Shown here: in pieces, positions 21,211 through 33,700 of the stretch
Layout: every line of letters starts with the position of its first letter
Numbering within the stretch: the stretch's first letter is position 1
DNA from: Chenopodium formosanum
Taxonomy: Eukaryota; Streptophyta; Magnoliopsida; Caryophyllales; Amaranthaceae
Direction: 5' to 3'
NCBI GenBank assembly: GCA_024500155.1
Contig: CM044857.1
Span: 41,372,001-41,436,000, forward strand
DNA: 64,000 nucleotides
The notes under the pieces: generated by a model
Database searches by the model: none
What the model was told of the DNA's origin: nothing
The model's input: only the letters and a program-made list of their open reading frames with translations
Position numbers and translations under genes: made by a program

Positions 21211-22905
21211 GAAAGAAGACAATGTTGAGTTCCCTTTCTATCATCCAATTTGTGTACATGCTTGCCTATTATTTTGATTCATTGGTTTGGTTGGTGTCGA
21301 TTCCCATTTCCCTCTAGTGTTCGTCTCCATATAGTAGTTATTTAATCAAACCTCCCATTTGTGACCGAACTAGATTACAACCGTTTCATATTCTCGGTGT
21401 ACTCATACTCATTCCCTGTGGATACGATCCTTTACTTGCCCTAGACTTGTCTTAGGTTAGTTTAGGTAGAAATAGTGTTTGGCTTGAGGGTGATTGTCCA
21501 ACGACCGATTTTCCCTCTACCACGTGCCCACACATGAGGTCTCAAAATATATCCCATTTGCAAAATAATATTCTTTCAAGGAATTAAATTCCGTACCATT
21601 ATCACTACGAACCACTTTAATTTCTTGAGAAAATTGACGTTGAACAATAGCAACAAAATTAAGAAACATATACTCAACTTCCGTTTTATTTCTTAATAAA
21701 TAAGTCCACACACCCCTAGCGTAATCATCTACAATAGTCAAAAAATAATGAGCACCACAAGATGATGGAGTCTTGTAAGGCCCCCATAGATCCAAGTGAA
21801 CAAGTTCAAAAATTCGACTAGCTTTATTTTGACTCAAAGGGAAGCTACTCCTATGTTGTTTTGCCCGAGGACACACATCACATGATTTAAATTTATTACT
21901 ATTACGACTCACAAATGGAAGTTGTTGAAGTACTTTTCCTGAAGGATGCCCCAATCTTTTATGCCACAACTCTGTCGAATGATCCCCATCTATCTTCATA
22001 GTCTTTACCATAGGAACACCCCGGAAATAATATAGTCCATCCACTCGTTCACCCGCTCCGATCACCTTCCTCGTCATTAGGTCCTGTATAACACAAAGTT
22101 TATTAGTAAATTGCATTACACAATTTGATTCATCACATAATTGAGTCGCCTCAATTAAAGTCGCCGAAATTAAATTGCAATTTAATTGAGGCACATAAAG
22201 AACATTGTAGATAGTCAAGCCTCCTTGCAATATCACCGATCCAATTTTAGAAGCATTTGCATAGTTCCCATCCGTCAATCCCACCGGACAATGGCCCACA
22301 TTTGTCACATTCGTCAAAAGAGAAAGATCACAAGTCACATGATTTGATGCACCCGTGTCAATAATCCAACCCAAATCATGCTTACCATTAGTCTTGGATT
22401 TAAGACTATTCAAATGGTCTAAAAGCTGCTGAATTTGAGGTGAAGTAAGCCCCGTAAGGGCTGCCCCATCCCTTGTTGAAGAAATAGTGTTATTGTTAGA
22501 GCTATAGACGCGCATAGAAGCAACTGATTTCTGGCCTCGAACCTCTCCATGAAAACCAGGAAGACACAAACACCTAGCCGCATTATGACCATCGCGATGG
22601 CAGTGATTACAAAAGGAATCTCTAGCCATCACAATCACAACTATAATGTCACAGCAATAACGTAAGTGGCACAATTAATTTCACAATTCCTTTCAAATAA
22701 AGGAATTAATCTCCTTCCTCACAAATAAAGGAATTAATCTCACAATTCCTCACAAAATTTGTGAACCCTCACAAACTCACGTAACTCACAAATTTGTGTA
22801 TGTATAAATCTCAAAGCAATGAACTCTCACTCACACTCTAATTGTACGTGAACAATGAATGTTACGCACCAAAAAAAAATTAATTTGATTTCGGATCTCA
22901 CTCAG

Positions 22906-22918
22906 GCTCTTGATACCA
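22906..22918 (-). other. Copia-2 primer binding site
   Basis: TGGTATCAAGAGC on the minus strand directly abuts the 5' LTR, matching the initiator tRNA-Met type used by copia elements. Confidence 0.85.
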
Positions 22919-23104
22919 TGATAAATTATTATCTTATAATACTCTGTGTGTAATTCTCATTCATCACAATGGCCACATACAATATTTATATATTAGGTAT
23001 ACTTGGAGGGCAAGACCAAATAACCTAAAATAGCTCACAATATTCTCTAGGATATATCTTCACAATATTCACAATTATCTTGTTTCCTAAAATATATCCC
23101 AATA
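22919..23104 (-). repeat. Copia-2 5' LTR
   Basis: Right copy of the 186-bp LTR; differs from the left copy at two positions. It is followed by target duplication GACCT at 23105-23109. Confidence 0.92.
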
Positions 23105-23109
23105 GACCT

Positions 23110-24719
23110 TATAAAAGTGTTGTGTCTTCCCAAATAATACATGTAACTGTTCTACATTGACAATAAGATAAAGTTTAAGAAACTAGTCTATGATCCTACT
23201 ATCATATAGTTCCGTTGTAGAATTTTTTTCAACTAGTGTAATGGAGTCTATATTTTAATGACGGATGTGACCCAAACCCGTATCTAACATGATATTACTG
23301 CTTTTATTGCCATATAATTTTGGAATGAAATCTCCATGGGAAAAAAAAAATGTAAGTTGAAGACAATCTATCTCCTAGGCGTCACATCTAACTGCACCTG
23401 GAATCCACAATATTATGTAATAAGATGCTGATTGTTTCAATTATTCATACCACTATTAAAGGATCCTATCATGACAGTTATAAAATTATGGTAGTCTTCG
23501 TAAAATTATAATCGAATTTAATGTTGTGGTTTTCAAGTATTATGAAAAGTCAGAATGAAGCATGAAGCATTCTTAATAGGAAATAGCCGACTTTAATCAT
23601 CATCATGAATACATAATACGAGCTGAGTATATTTTTTTTATTTAAGTTTTATTGTTCAACAGTACATGGCCAGCAAATTCAGCTTCAATCTGCAGCTGCT
23701 AATTAATACTTCTCAATCTCTAAAAAATTCAAAAAAATTAACAAAAAGCATGTTATCACAACATCGAGATTGACCTTACAGTGTGACGCTAATAAACTTA
23801 TCATTTGATCTTATCAATATATAAGTCATGATAATTAGGTATTTGCTACTTAAGACAAAATAGAATCTTGACACTTAGGCAACAACCAATAAATTTTTTT
23901 TTTTTTTTAAAAAATAAAATTATACATCTTTAGGTCAGATTCGGATGACCCTGAATGACACTAGTTATTTTTATTAAATTGTACTATAAATATAACTCCG
24001 TACTATATAAATATCCAGCTATCTTGATTTAGACTCTAGAGTACCTGGAGATGGAAACTATTTTTTTTTTTTTTTTAATTTGTGGGTGTCTGGGTGATAT
24101 ATGAGGAATAAGACTAACTGACCAAGTCATAGTCTTAACTTCAAAATACAATAGTTTAGAATACAATGTTTACAGTAAGTTATTAAGCTAGAGCATAATA
24201 TTCTCCTAAAAAAATAAATAAATAAATAAATAAATAAAAAGAGTTAGAGCATAATATTGAATTGTTCCATTTACTATAAAACAAATCGGTTGACTCTAAA
24301 TATTGATTAGGTCATTAGGATATTACCATATTATGTTGACAAATTTGTCCATGTATAATTTGAATATATTAACTCTTTCCTAACCTAAATTATTCTTTGT
24401 ATACGTATATATCAGGTATAAAAAATATACGTATAATATAATATCAACATTATAAAATTAGAGTAGGTGATCAAATAACTTAGTTGGTTAAATAAAAGTC
24501 TTGAGTGATGGTACTAGCTCAAATCTCGTTTACATAGACATGAGATCAAATATCACTAGTATACTATTACATAATTAAAGAGGCCAATAATCATACCATT
24601 ATTGCTATAAGACATTCCTTCATTGGTAAAGTAAACCCTTTGAACCAAATTCATGCAAGGTTTATACATACGTTGCAAGCCAAGCCAATTAATAACATCA
24701 CAAATTAAACCAAAGAAGC
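23110..24719. other. Intergenic between DUF26 copy 1 and WAK-like gene 1
   Basis: 23520-23910 is similar to 36880-37230 upstream of DUF26 copy 2 (shared ACATGGCCAGCAA, TTATCATTTGATCTTATCAAT and CACTTAGGCAACA), so the DUF26 duplication includes this DNA. A tail-only insertion lies at 24203-24244. A TATAAATATCC phrase near 24003 is far from the kinase ATG and only a weak promoter candidate. Confidence 0.5.
24203..24244 (+). mobile_element. Tail-only retroposon: CTCCT plus A-rich tail, 14-bp target duplication
   Basis: TAGAGCATAATATT occurs at 24189-24202 and again at 24245-24258, flanking only CTCCT, an A-run and an AAAT microsatellite. Long duplication plus A-rich tail is the signature of LINE-driven insertion; here nearly the whole body is missing. 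Confidence 0.65.
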
Positions 24720-27700
24720 ATGCAAATCTTTATAATTACAATAATAGTACCACTACTATCCATCATTATTCCAGCATGCCCTGCAACACCATTAACCAAC
24801 AAATTCATTAGTACCACCCCTAACATCACCAAGCCTGGCTGCCCACGCAAATGCGGCAACTTAACCGTCCCCTATCCATTCGGTGTCGGCTTTGGAGCCG
24901 GCTGCTCGAGAAACGAGTGGTATGACATCTTCTGCATGACTTCTTTCGATCCTCCGAAAGCATTTCTGATAACAGTCAGTGATCGGAATGGAGATGCAGT
25001 CGAGATCCTCGATATATCTGAAACATACGTCCGTCTTAAAAACCAAATTAGCTACAAATGTTTTAACTCAACGGCAGAATCATCGCCTCTGGGTTCTGAT
25101 TCCATTCTCTTCGACATCTCTGAGGGTGCTCCTTACCGTATATCAGGTACGCAACTGCAGTAATACATATAGCAGTAAAATGATAAGTAACTCGGTTAAA
25201 AGCTTTTACCTTTCTATAATGGCGTGAACTCTTTTCACATTCATTCACATCTTGCATCTTCTTACGTTTGAGTTTATTATAATACCACCTCTGATTTTTA
25301 TCATTTGCAACTTTGGAATATCTCACAAATAATACTCCAAAGTTGCAAATAATAAAAAGAAATTTTTGTCAATAACTACCTTTTAAGTTACCATTTTTGC
25401 AAACAACTACCTTTTACTTTAAAATTTGCGAACAACTACCTTATATTTAGTTTTTGTTTTGGTACCATTACCATTTGACGGATTCCGTCAAAATTTCCAT
25501 TAGTGGAGCCACATTCAATGATTTCAACCAAAACTAACTCTAATTGCCTAGATTAGGCCCCATTAATGAGTTTAACTTAACTACATATATCATTAAGGTG
25601 CTAAAAATAGGTTTTAATGGAGTCTAATCTATGTAATTTGAGTTAATTTTGATTGAAATAGTTGAATGTGGATCCCACTAACGGAAATTTTAACAGAATC
25701 CGCCCAAATGGTAGTGGTACCAAAACAAAAACTCAATATAAGGTAGTTGTTCGCAAATTTTAAAATAAAAGGTAATTGTTCGCAAAAATAGTAACATAGA
25801 AGGTAGTTGTTTACAAATTTTCCTAATAAAAATCGGAGGTAGTAATAAGAATTCACATGTGATCTACTATTTTCAGAAATCAACCGAGTTGACCTTTCTT
25901 GCTTATCATAATTAATACAAATAACGACAGTAAGATTAATGGTCGACGTATGTAATATATGTATATACGTTACTGTACAATATTAGAATACACGACTATA
26001 CGAGTACAACTTACAACTAAATATATATAAAAAATAAAAATAAAAAAATAAAAATAAAAAATAAAAAATAAAAAAAGGATTCCCGTAGAGGCCATAGAAG
26101 AAGAGAAGAGTTTGACCCATTTAGCCTAATAAGTGATACACAACCCAAGACCCAAGAAATATTGTTGAAGTAATTCATTAGGGCTGCTTTTCAGATTCTG
26201 CGATCTATCAAAACCTCGCCCGGAAGAGGTTGATTCTTGCCTTTGAATTGTTTGATTAGATGTCCAAATTATGTAAGTGACGCACAAGCTAAGCCAAGAA
26301 ATAGCATTTCAGTTTTTTCCTCACTATTCAAATTAAAAGTAATAACGTGAATTCTAATTACTCAATTTGACCATTTTTCTAAAATAAAGAATTGCAAAGG
26401 ATAAAATGAATTGATTAGGTTGAATATTAGCATGACACTTCCTTCTTTGTATGTGACTGAGATACTTAATTTGTTTGAATAAAAAAAAAATACAAATGGT
26501 TCACTGGTTCGTCAAACACGATGGTTTGATTAATGTAATGGTTCGGCAACTTGAACATATCACAGGTTAAAGTCAATATCACTAATTAAAAATTATCTAA
26601 TGTCCATTTACTGAAATTGATAGACAAGTTAGGGTCAAATCACAATTCACAAGGAGACAGCTACTCAATGTTTAAAAAAAATATTGTCAATTAAAAGAAG
26701 GATCTTGCTAACAAGCGTCCTGGACGTTAGATAACTAGTTAATATATTACTAAAAATAGTATTAAGATCAGAATGCATAAAAAAATCACGAGTTGATAGA
26801 TGCTCATTATCTATCACCCCCAAGGTGCTCGTCAGCTTTTCCCTTAAAAGAATGTAGATTAAAGGGCCTTTGTATTGATAATTGAGTAAAATAATCATAT
26901 AAAGAATTAAGAAAAGAACACGATTTTAATCAATGAATAAAAGCCTTGACATAAGCTCATTCACTATAAACGAAAATCAGAAATAAATCAATTCATCAAG
27001 CTGAATCACATAAACTAATACATTTAAGTTGCTATGTATGGATTGAAAACATAAAAAGAGATGAGAAAGCTAAGAGGAAAGAAAAACTATTTATGTATTC
27101 AACTAATTGAAAACAAAACACATACGAGTAGCAACATATATAGTGCAAACTTAGCTAAAAATAAGGAACATAATCTCAGGATCATTAGATCATGCTAACC
27201 CACTACTCTGAATACTCCACTAACATAAATTTATCACTTTTAGTAGATCATATTCCTATACATTAGGTATACAGTTAACTAACCACTAACAGTCTAATTT
27301 AAAGCAAATATTCTGACACTAAGACCTTATTTAGTTCATCTATCATTTTGCTTATTTGATCTAATCTGAATTTATTTTTTCTGATCTAATATTAAATAAT
27401 TAATAAGATCCTTAAATAAGGTGAACTAAACAAGGCTTAAAATGAGATAGTGTATCCTTGACATTTAAAATCAATTTTTGCTAAAATGTAGAGAATATGA
27501 TAAATTGAATAAACTCAATTGCTTGGGTTACAATGATGATGGCCATAGCCATTAAATAATACATCGTTTTCCTATCCCGATAGAATTAGGAAATAATCAA
27601 AAGATCCCAAAAAGACATTATGCTAGGCATAAAATATATACTAAGCATAAATTATGGAAACTAAATATATCCTAATAATTTCCCAAAATATATCCTCCAA

Positions 27701-30700
27701 TACCCCCCCTCAAGTTGGAGCATGGGGATTGTAAATGCCCAACTTGGAAAGAAGATGATCAAACTGAGACTTCCCAAGCGCCTTAGTGAAAATATCTGCA
27801 AGTTGCTCCTTAGTGGAAACATAGGAAGGAGCAATCAAACCCTCTGTAATAGCATCACGAACAATGTGACAATCAATCTCAATGTGTTTTGTACGCTCAT
27901 GAAAAACTGGATTTCGAGCTATATGCAAAGCAGATTGATTATCACAAAACAACTTGATCGCCTTAGGGTGTTGGACACCCAAACTCAAAAGCAATGCCTT
28001 CAACCATTTCAACTCATGTGTGGTTGAAGCCATGCACCGATACTCAGCCTCTGAAGAAGAGAAAGACACCGTGGGTTGCTTCTTGGTTTTCCACGAAATA
28101 GGAGATTTACCAAGAAAAACTAGCCAACTAGTCAACGAACGACGAGTTAGAGGACACGCCGCCCAATCTGAATCACACCAACCCTGCAAAGTCAGGTCAC
28201 TATCTGCACTCAACAAAATACCCTGTCCCGGAGTACCCTTTAAATAACGAACCACCCTTAGAGTTGCTTCCCAATGCTCAATCCGAGGTTCATGCATAAA
28301 CTGAGAAAGAATATGAATAGAATATGCCAAATCCGGTCTAGTCACCGAGAGATAAATCAACCGCCCCACTAATCTACGATAAGACTCAGGATCCTCAAGT
28401 AACTCACCATTAGCAAGACTAAGCTTGTGGTTCTGCTCAATCGGAAAACCACTTGGTTTCGCACCCAATAGCCCTGCTTCAGATACAATATCCAAGGTGT
28501 ATTTTCGTTGACACAAAAACAAACCTGATTTACTACGAGCAACTTCAATGCCCAAAAAATATTTCAAAGGACCAAGGTCCTTCATCTTGAAACAATCACC
28601 AAGATAAGCTTTGAACACATTTAATGCAGCGGAATCATTCCCAGAAATAATAAGATCATCAACATAAACTAAGACATTAATTTGAACATTGCCTTTAGTG
28701 TATGTGAAAAGAGAATAATCAGAGTAAGATTGAATAAAACCGTACCCTTTCAAAGCTGTAGTGAGTTTTGCAAACCAACATCTCGGAGCTTGTTTCAATC
28801 CATACAAAGATTTTCTCAAACGACACACCAAACCCGAATCCGAGCTCTCAAAACCTGGAGGTAATTTCATGTACACCTCCTCTTCTAGATCACCATGTAA
28901 GAAAGCATTATGAACATCCATCTGCTGAATCTCCTAGTTTTTTGAAACGGCTATAGCAAGAAAAGCACGGACAGTAGTCATTTTTGCAACCGGGGCAAAG
29001 GTCTCACCATAATCAATGCCTTCTCGTTGATGATTACCAAAAACAACCAACCGAGACCTAAGACGCTCAACATCACCATTAGACAAAAATTTTGTCTTGT
29101 ACACCTATTGACAACCTAGAGCTTTCTTACCGGGAGGAAGATGCTCCAATGTCCAAGTCCCATTATCTTCCAAAGCCCTTATTTCTTCTTTCATAGAACG
29201 TCGCCAACCTTCGGATTTCATCGCTTCTTTAAAGGATTTTGGATCCTTTCCCAAAACAACTGCTGCAAGAAATTTGCGATAATTCACAGAAAACATGTCA
29301 CAATTTATATAGTGTGCTAGAGGATAAGGCGTACCTAAAGGAGGGATAGGAGATGGAGTGGACGGAGACGGACTATTAGCAAAGACGGAGTGAGTCACAA
29401 AATCATGAAGCTTCACTGACCGAAATTTCTCCCGATGACCCTTACCCATAGCTTCCGTTTGGGGCTGTTCGGAGGCATGCCTGGACTGTTCGTCATCCAC
29501 AAAACTGGTGCCATTTGCTGCCTCTGCCACAGTGCTGTGCTCAGCTAACCCAGCTTCCGCTGGAAAACCAGCGTTTGAGGCAGTGGCTGGGCTGCTGTGC
29601 TGTTGGGCAGACCCTGCGCCCGCAGGTTTTCCTGCGGCAGATGCAGCAGCTGGGTCAACTTCCTGCCCAGCCGCGGGTTTGGCTGTGCCCGCAGGTTAAG
29701 GAGCTGCCGGAGTTCTTGCGGCAGTCTGAGTATCTTCAACGACCACCCGAGCATTCTCAAAATTCCCCCCACCATCATTAATATTCAGCTCACTATCAAA
29801 CCCCTCACACTCCAAAAAATCCTCGTGAATTTCTCCATTGTCATAAGAGGTCGACACTATATTAACATCCTCCGGAGTATCAAAAGGGAACACTTCCTCA
29901 ACAAACCTCACATCACGTGACACAAAAAAGGCTTTTGACTCAAGATCATACAATCTCCATCCTTTCTTCCCAAAGGGATATCCTACAAAAATACACTTCC
30001 TACTACGACTTGCAAATTTGTCCCCATTAGTTTTCTGATTATGTGCAAAGCAAAGACATCCAAAAGTACAAAGAGCATCAAATAAGGGAGGTTTATTGAA
30101 CAAAATTTCAAATGGAGTTTTATTTTGTAATAAGGGAGTGGGAGTACAATTAATGAGATGAGCAGCAGCAAGAACACATTCCCCCCAAAAATAAATAGGC
30201 AAACTGGCTTGAAATCTCAAAGCTCTCCCTACTTCAAGGATGTGTTTGTGTTTTCTCTCAACTCTCCCATTCTGTTGTGGAGTTCCCACACAAGAGGTTT
30301 GAAAAATAATTCCAGTAGCACTAAAATAATCATGCAAGCAATTAAATTCAGTGCCATTATCACTTTGCACAACCTTAATGGTTTGAGAAAATTGTCTATC
30401 AACCATTGCAACAAATGCTAAAAACATTCGAAAAACCTCAGTTTTATCAACCAACAAGTAAATCCAAACAGCACGGGAATAATCATCAACAATAGTCAAA
30501 AAATAACGAGCTCCACACGAAGAAACATGTCGATACGGACCCCACAAATCACAATGTATTTTCTCAAAAATCCTAGAAGCTCTACCATCACTCAAAGGAA
30601 ATTTATCTCTAGAATGTTTGGCACGCATACATACCTCACACCCTTTTGAAAGATGATTTTTATTGCCACTGACATGAGGAAGTAACTTAACCACCTTTTC

Positions 30701-33700
30701 GGAGGGATGACCCATTCGACGATGCCACAACTCCAAACTCGATTGTGCTTCTCCCACATCAACATGATTTACTGAATCCGAATTGCTAAAATAGTATAGT
30801 CCGTCTCTCCTAGCTCCCGTTCCAATCAACTCCTTCGTTTGATCCTGTACAACACACATATAAGGGTTAAATTGGACAACACAATTAAGCTCATCGGTAA
30901 TTTGTGACACAGAAAGCAAATTGCAACTCAAATTAGGAACATAAAGAACCCCGGTTAGGATTAGTTTATCTGACAAACGGACAGAACCAATTAAAGAGGC
31001 CAATACGGTGTCACCGTTAGGAAGACCAACCGGACACTCAAAACTCTGAGTGTCGAACAACCAAGATTTGTCTCCGGTTACATGATGAGTTGCCCCTGTG
31101 TCAATAATCCAATAATTAACATCGAATTTTCCATTCAAGCGATTTGCGGGAACATTAACATGACCGAATAATCCTGTAACTGCCTTCCAATGTGCACTGG
31201 AGAACTTTTGAATGTTAGAACTGACAGAAGTTCGCACTACACTTTGGCCATGGCTAATTGAATGCTGCCCCCCCTGACTGTCAGAACCCTCACTACATAT
31301 ATCAGGGTGCGCACCACCCCCTTCTGGTACTGTACGGACAGCAGGGCCGAGGGCATCTTCGACCAATCCTGTGTGACTTTGGTCTGGTTGTGCCGTGTGT
31401 ATGGCAGCGGTAGATGTTTGCGGTGGAGGTGTTTCATCATCTCCGACCATTGTATGAGTTTGTAAAAAAAAAAACAAGAAATTTAACCTGCTCTTGATAC
31501 CATGCTAAAATGTAGAGAATATGATAAATTGAATAAACTCAATTGCTTGGGTTACAATGATGATGGCCATAGCCATTAAATAATACATTGTTTCCCTATC
31601 CCGATAGAATTAGGAAATAGTCAAAAGATCCCAAAAAGATATTATGCTAGGCATAAAATATATACTAAGCATAAATTATGGAAACTAAATATATCCTAAT
31701 AATTTCCCAAAATATATCCTCCAATAATTTTTGTTATTACTATCTAGATTGAGCATGCTTATTCAAACAATTACTACGGAGTAGTATTTAACTTGGAATA
31801 AGCTAGCATTCCGCATTGTGATGTAGGCGCTGCAAACAAGCTATTTGTTGTGGGGTGCAATGATTTAGCGAGATACTCTGGAAGCTTTGAAAACCAACCC
31901 TATTCCTTTACCACTGATGATGAAGCTAAATGCCGAAGCAGTTGCAAATCCGGAGCCAAAAACGTTGTTGCAGGACAATGCAATAACGTAGGGTGTTGCC
32001 AAACCTCCATCTCCAAGGGAATGATTCAGTACCAAATTTCTCATGAATACGAAAGTAACCATACGACGATGTCTTATAATCCTTGTGGTTATTCATTCTT
32101 GGCAGACCAAGAAAGTTTTAAGTTTCGCGGGGTTTCAGATCTGAATGATCCCAACTTTATAAACAGGACTGTGTATGATGCTCCTTTAGTACTAGTTTGG
32201 GTGATTTCTAACGACACTTGTGCCAATGCGCAACTTGATCCCAAAACTTATGCTTGCAAGGAAAATACTACTTGTGTTATTGCCGATGAGAGTGGCATTG
32301 GAGGGTATCGTTGCACTTGTGCTCCTGGCTACAAGGGCCATCCGTATCTTAGTCCGGGTTGCTCAGGTAAAATATTCTTACTCTACTCTCATTTGGAAAT
32401 TTAATAGATTACCATGCAGTACATGCATCATTATTTGACACTATTCATGTAATAGGGTATTTGATGATTACTGATGAAATAATCTTAATCTAAATTACAT
32501 AATATAACTTTTTTTTTTTAAAAAAAAAAAAAATTAATTACAAGAATTAATAGGTAAAGTCAATGACCGAAAAGGGAAAAAGAGATTTGAAAAAAAAAAA
32601 AAAAAGATTTCTAAAGGTTGATTTGACCGGAAAAAGTCAATAATCGAAATCCGAACAAAGAATCCTATTTACAACCTAAGTGTGATAAAAGGATCTTATT
32701 TGCCACTTTCTTTTATACAAGGACCTTTACCGTAAAGTCGACCACTTAAAAAGAATTTTCCTTATTTAAAAAATAAATATATTCAGTTATTGCACATGAT
32801 TCAAAATAGAATAGAGGATGTAAATAGTGCAAATAACCCCCACTTTTAGTTAAATGTATCATTAACAATAATTTGATTATAATGGCGAGGATTAGGATAT
32901 GAAAAATATTGTAATGAGAATTTGTTATTTTGGCAGATATAAATGAATGCACTGATCTAGACAGTAGCCCTTGCTCCATGAAATGCACTAATACTCCAGG
33001 GAACTATACATGTTCTTGCCCAAGTGGATACGTCGGTGATGGCAGAGTTGACGGAACCGGCTGCAAGCGGCAGTTTCCTACTATTAAGGTTGCCTTAGGT
33101 AATTAATGTTCAATCATATTTTTGTACAATCATAGTTCGAATGGAATTAAGTTCTAATTTTGAAGTAAATAAAATGAAGTTGAGGAAATACTTAAAATAA
33201 TCTTCTAAATATATTTACATTACATTATGTTGCATTGCATGATACAGGAGTTGGTTTTGGATCTCTATTTTTACTCATTGCTGGAAGTTCGCTACATTTG
33301 GCAAGAAGAAGAAGAAGGATTATGAAAGTAAAGGAGACGTTCTTTCAAAGAAATGGAGGGGCGCTATTGAAGCAATTAATTAACCCCAAATCGCAACATC
33401 AACTAAAAGTATTTACGATTGATGAGTTGAAAGTAGCCACCAAGAACTTTAAAGATGATCAAATAATTGGTCGAGGTGGTTATGGTACCGTTTACGAGGG
33501 CATTTTATCGGACCGTCAAATTATTGCGGTAAAGAAATCAAAGTTTGTGGATGAGAATCAGATTGAACAATTTATTAATGAATTGAATCTTCTTGGACAA
33601 ACAAGACACCCTAATGTGGTACGACTTCTAGGTTGTTGTCTTGAGGTTGAAGTTCCATTATTGGTCTACGAGTTTATCTCCAATGGCACACTATTTGATC

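Larger units (their letters stand above)
19668..21522 (+). mobile_element. Solo LTR, probably Ty3/gypsy Athila-like (1855 bp), inserted in copia element 2
   Basis: It is flanked by the perfect 5-bp duplication CGTGC (19663-19667 and 21523-21527) and starts TGATAAGTG and ends CTACCA. No coding sequence is present. The 3' part has wording typical of long Athila-type LTR ends (CCTGTGGATACGATCC near 21415). It presumably arose by recombination between two LTRs of a full element. Removing it and one duplication restores the continuity of the copia integrase gene. Confidence 0.88.
17009..22674 (-). pseudogene. Copia-2 polyprotein: zinc knuckle, protease, integrase, RT, RNase H (interrupted)
   Basis: The 5' part (22674-21528) holds a CCHC knuckle (CNHCHRDGHNAARC), protease WIIDTGASNHV, the integrase zinc finger (LWHKRLGHPSGKV with CDVC) and the first core aspartates. 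It stops at the foreign solo LTR and resumes at 19662 in the same integrase motif (NGRVERKH). It then has an acidic linker with repeated GECVRD/DERN phrases (about 19010-19200), reverse transcriptase with YVDD, and RNase H. A one-base loss near 17305 shifts the last 98 residues (17305-17009) into another frame. The capsid part of gag is absent: only about 230 bp separate the knuckle ORF from the primer site. It is non-functional. Confidence 0.9.
16812..23104 (-). mobile_element. Ty1/copia element 2, gag-less, split by a solo LTR
   Basis: The 186-bp LTRs 16812-16997 and 22919-23104 differ at two sites. A perfect 5-bp target duplication GACCT lies at 16807-16811 and 23105-23109. On the minus strand the LTR therefore starts TATTGGG and ends ATCA. 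The primer site is at 22906-22918 and the polypurine tract (a run of G) abuts the 3' LTR. The coding region starts at a gag zinc knuckle and runs to RNase H. A foreign 1855-bp solo LTR sits in the integrase gene at 19668-21522. Confidence 0.92.
27479..31726 (-). mobile_element. Ty1/copia element 3, gag-less, complete with LTRs, in a WAK-like intron
   Basis: The 224-bp LTRs 27479-27702 and 31503-31726 differ at four sites (1.8%). The target duplication ATTTT lies at 27474-27478 and 31727-31731. The LTR starts TATTGG and ends AGCA on the minus strand, like copia element 2. The primer site (31490-31502) directly abuts the 5' LTR, and a G-run purine tract (opposite 27703-27709) precedes the 3' LTR. 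It lies antisense to the host kinase gene. Three in-frame stops make it defective. Confidence 0.93.

Noticed and set aside
24480..24580. A possible third SINE (AACTTAGTTGGTTAAAT ... GAGATCAAATATC)
   Set aside because: Box A and box B-like phrases are weak and there is no A-rich tail or duplication.
29508..29920. Plus-strand Ala/Cys/Pro-rich ORFs
   Set aside because: They are antisense to the Ala/Pro-rich linker of the copia-3 polyprotein.
33235..33247. Upstream ATG at 33235 as the start of a stand-alone kinase
   Set aside because: The ATG lies in the intron before the AG acceptor at 33246-33247; the exon joins in phase with the EGF exon and matches the paralogue.
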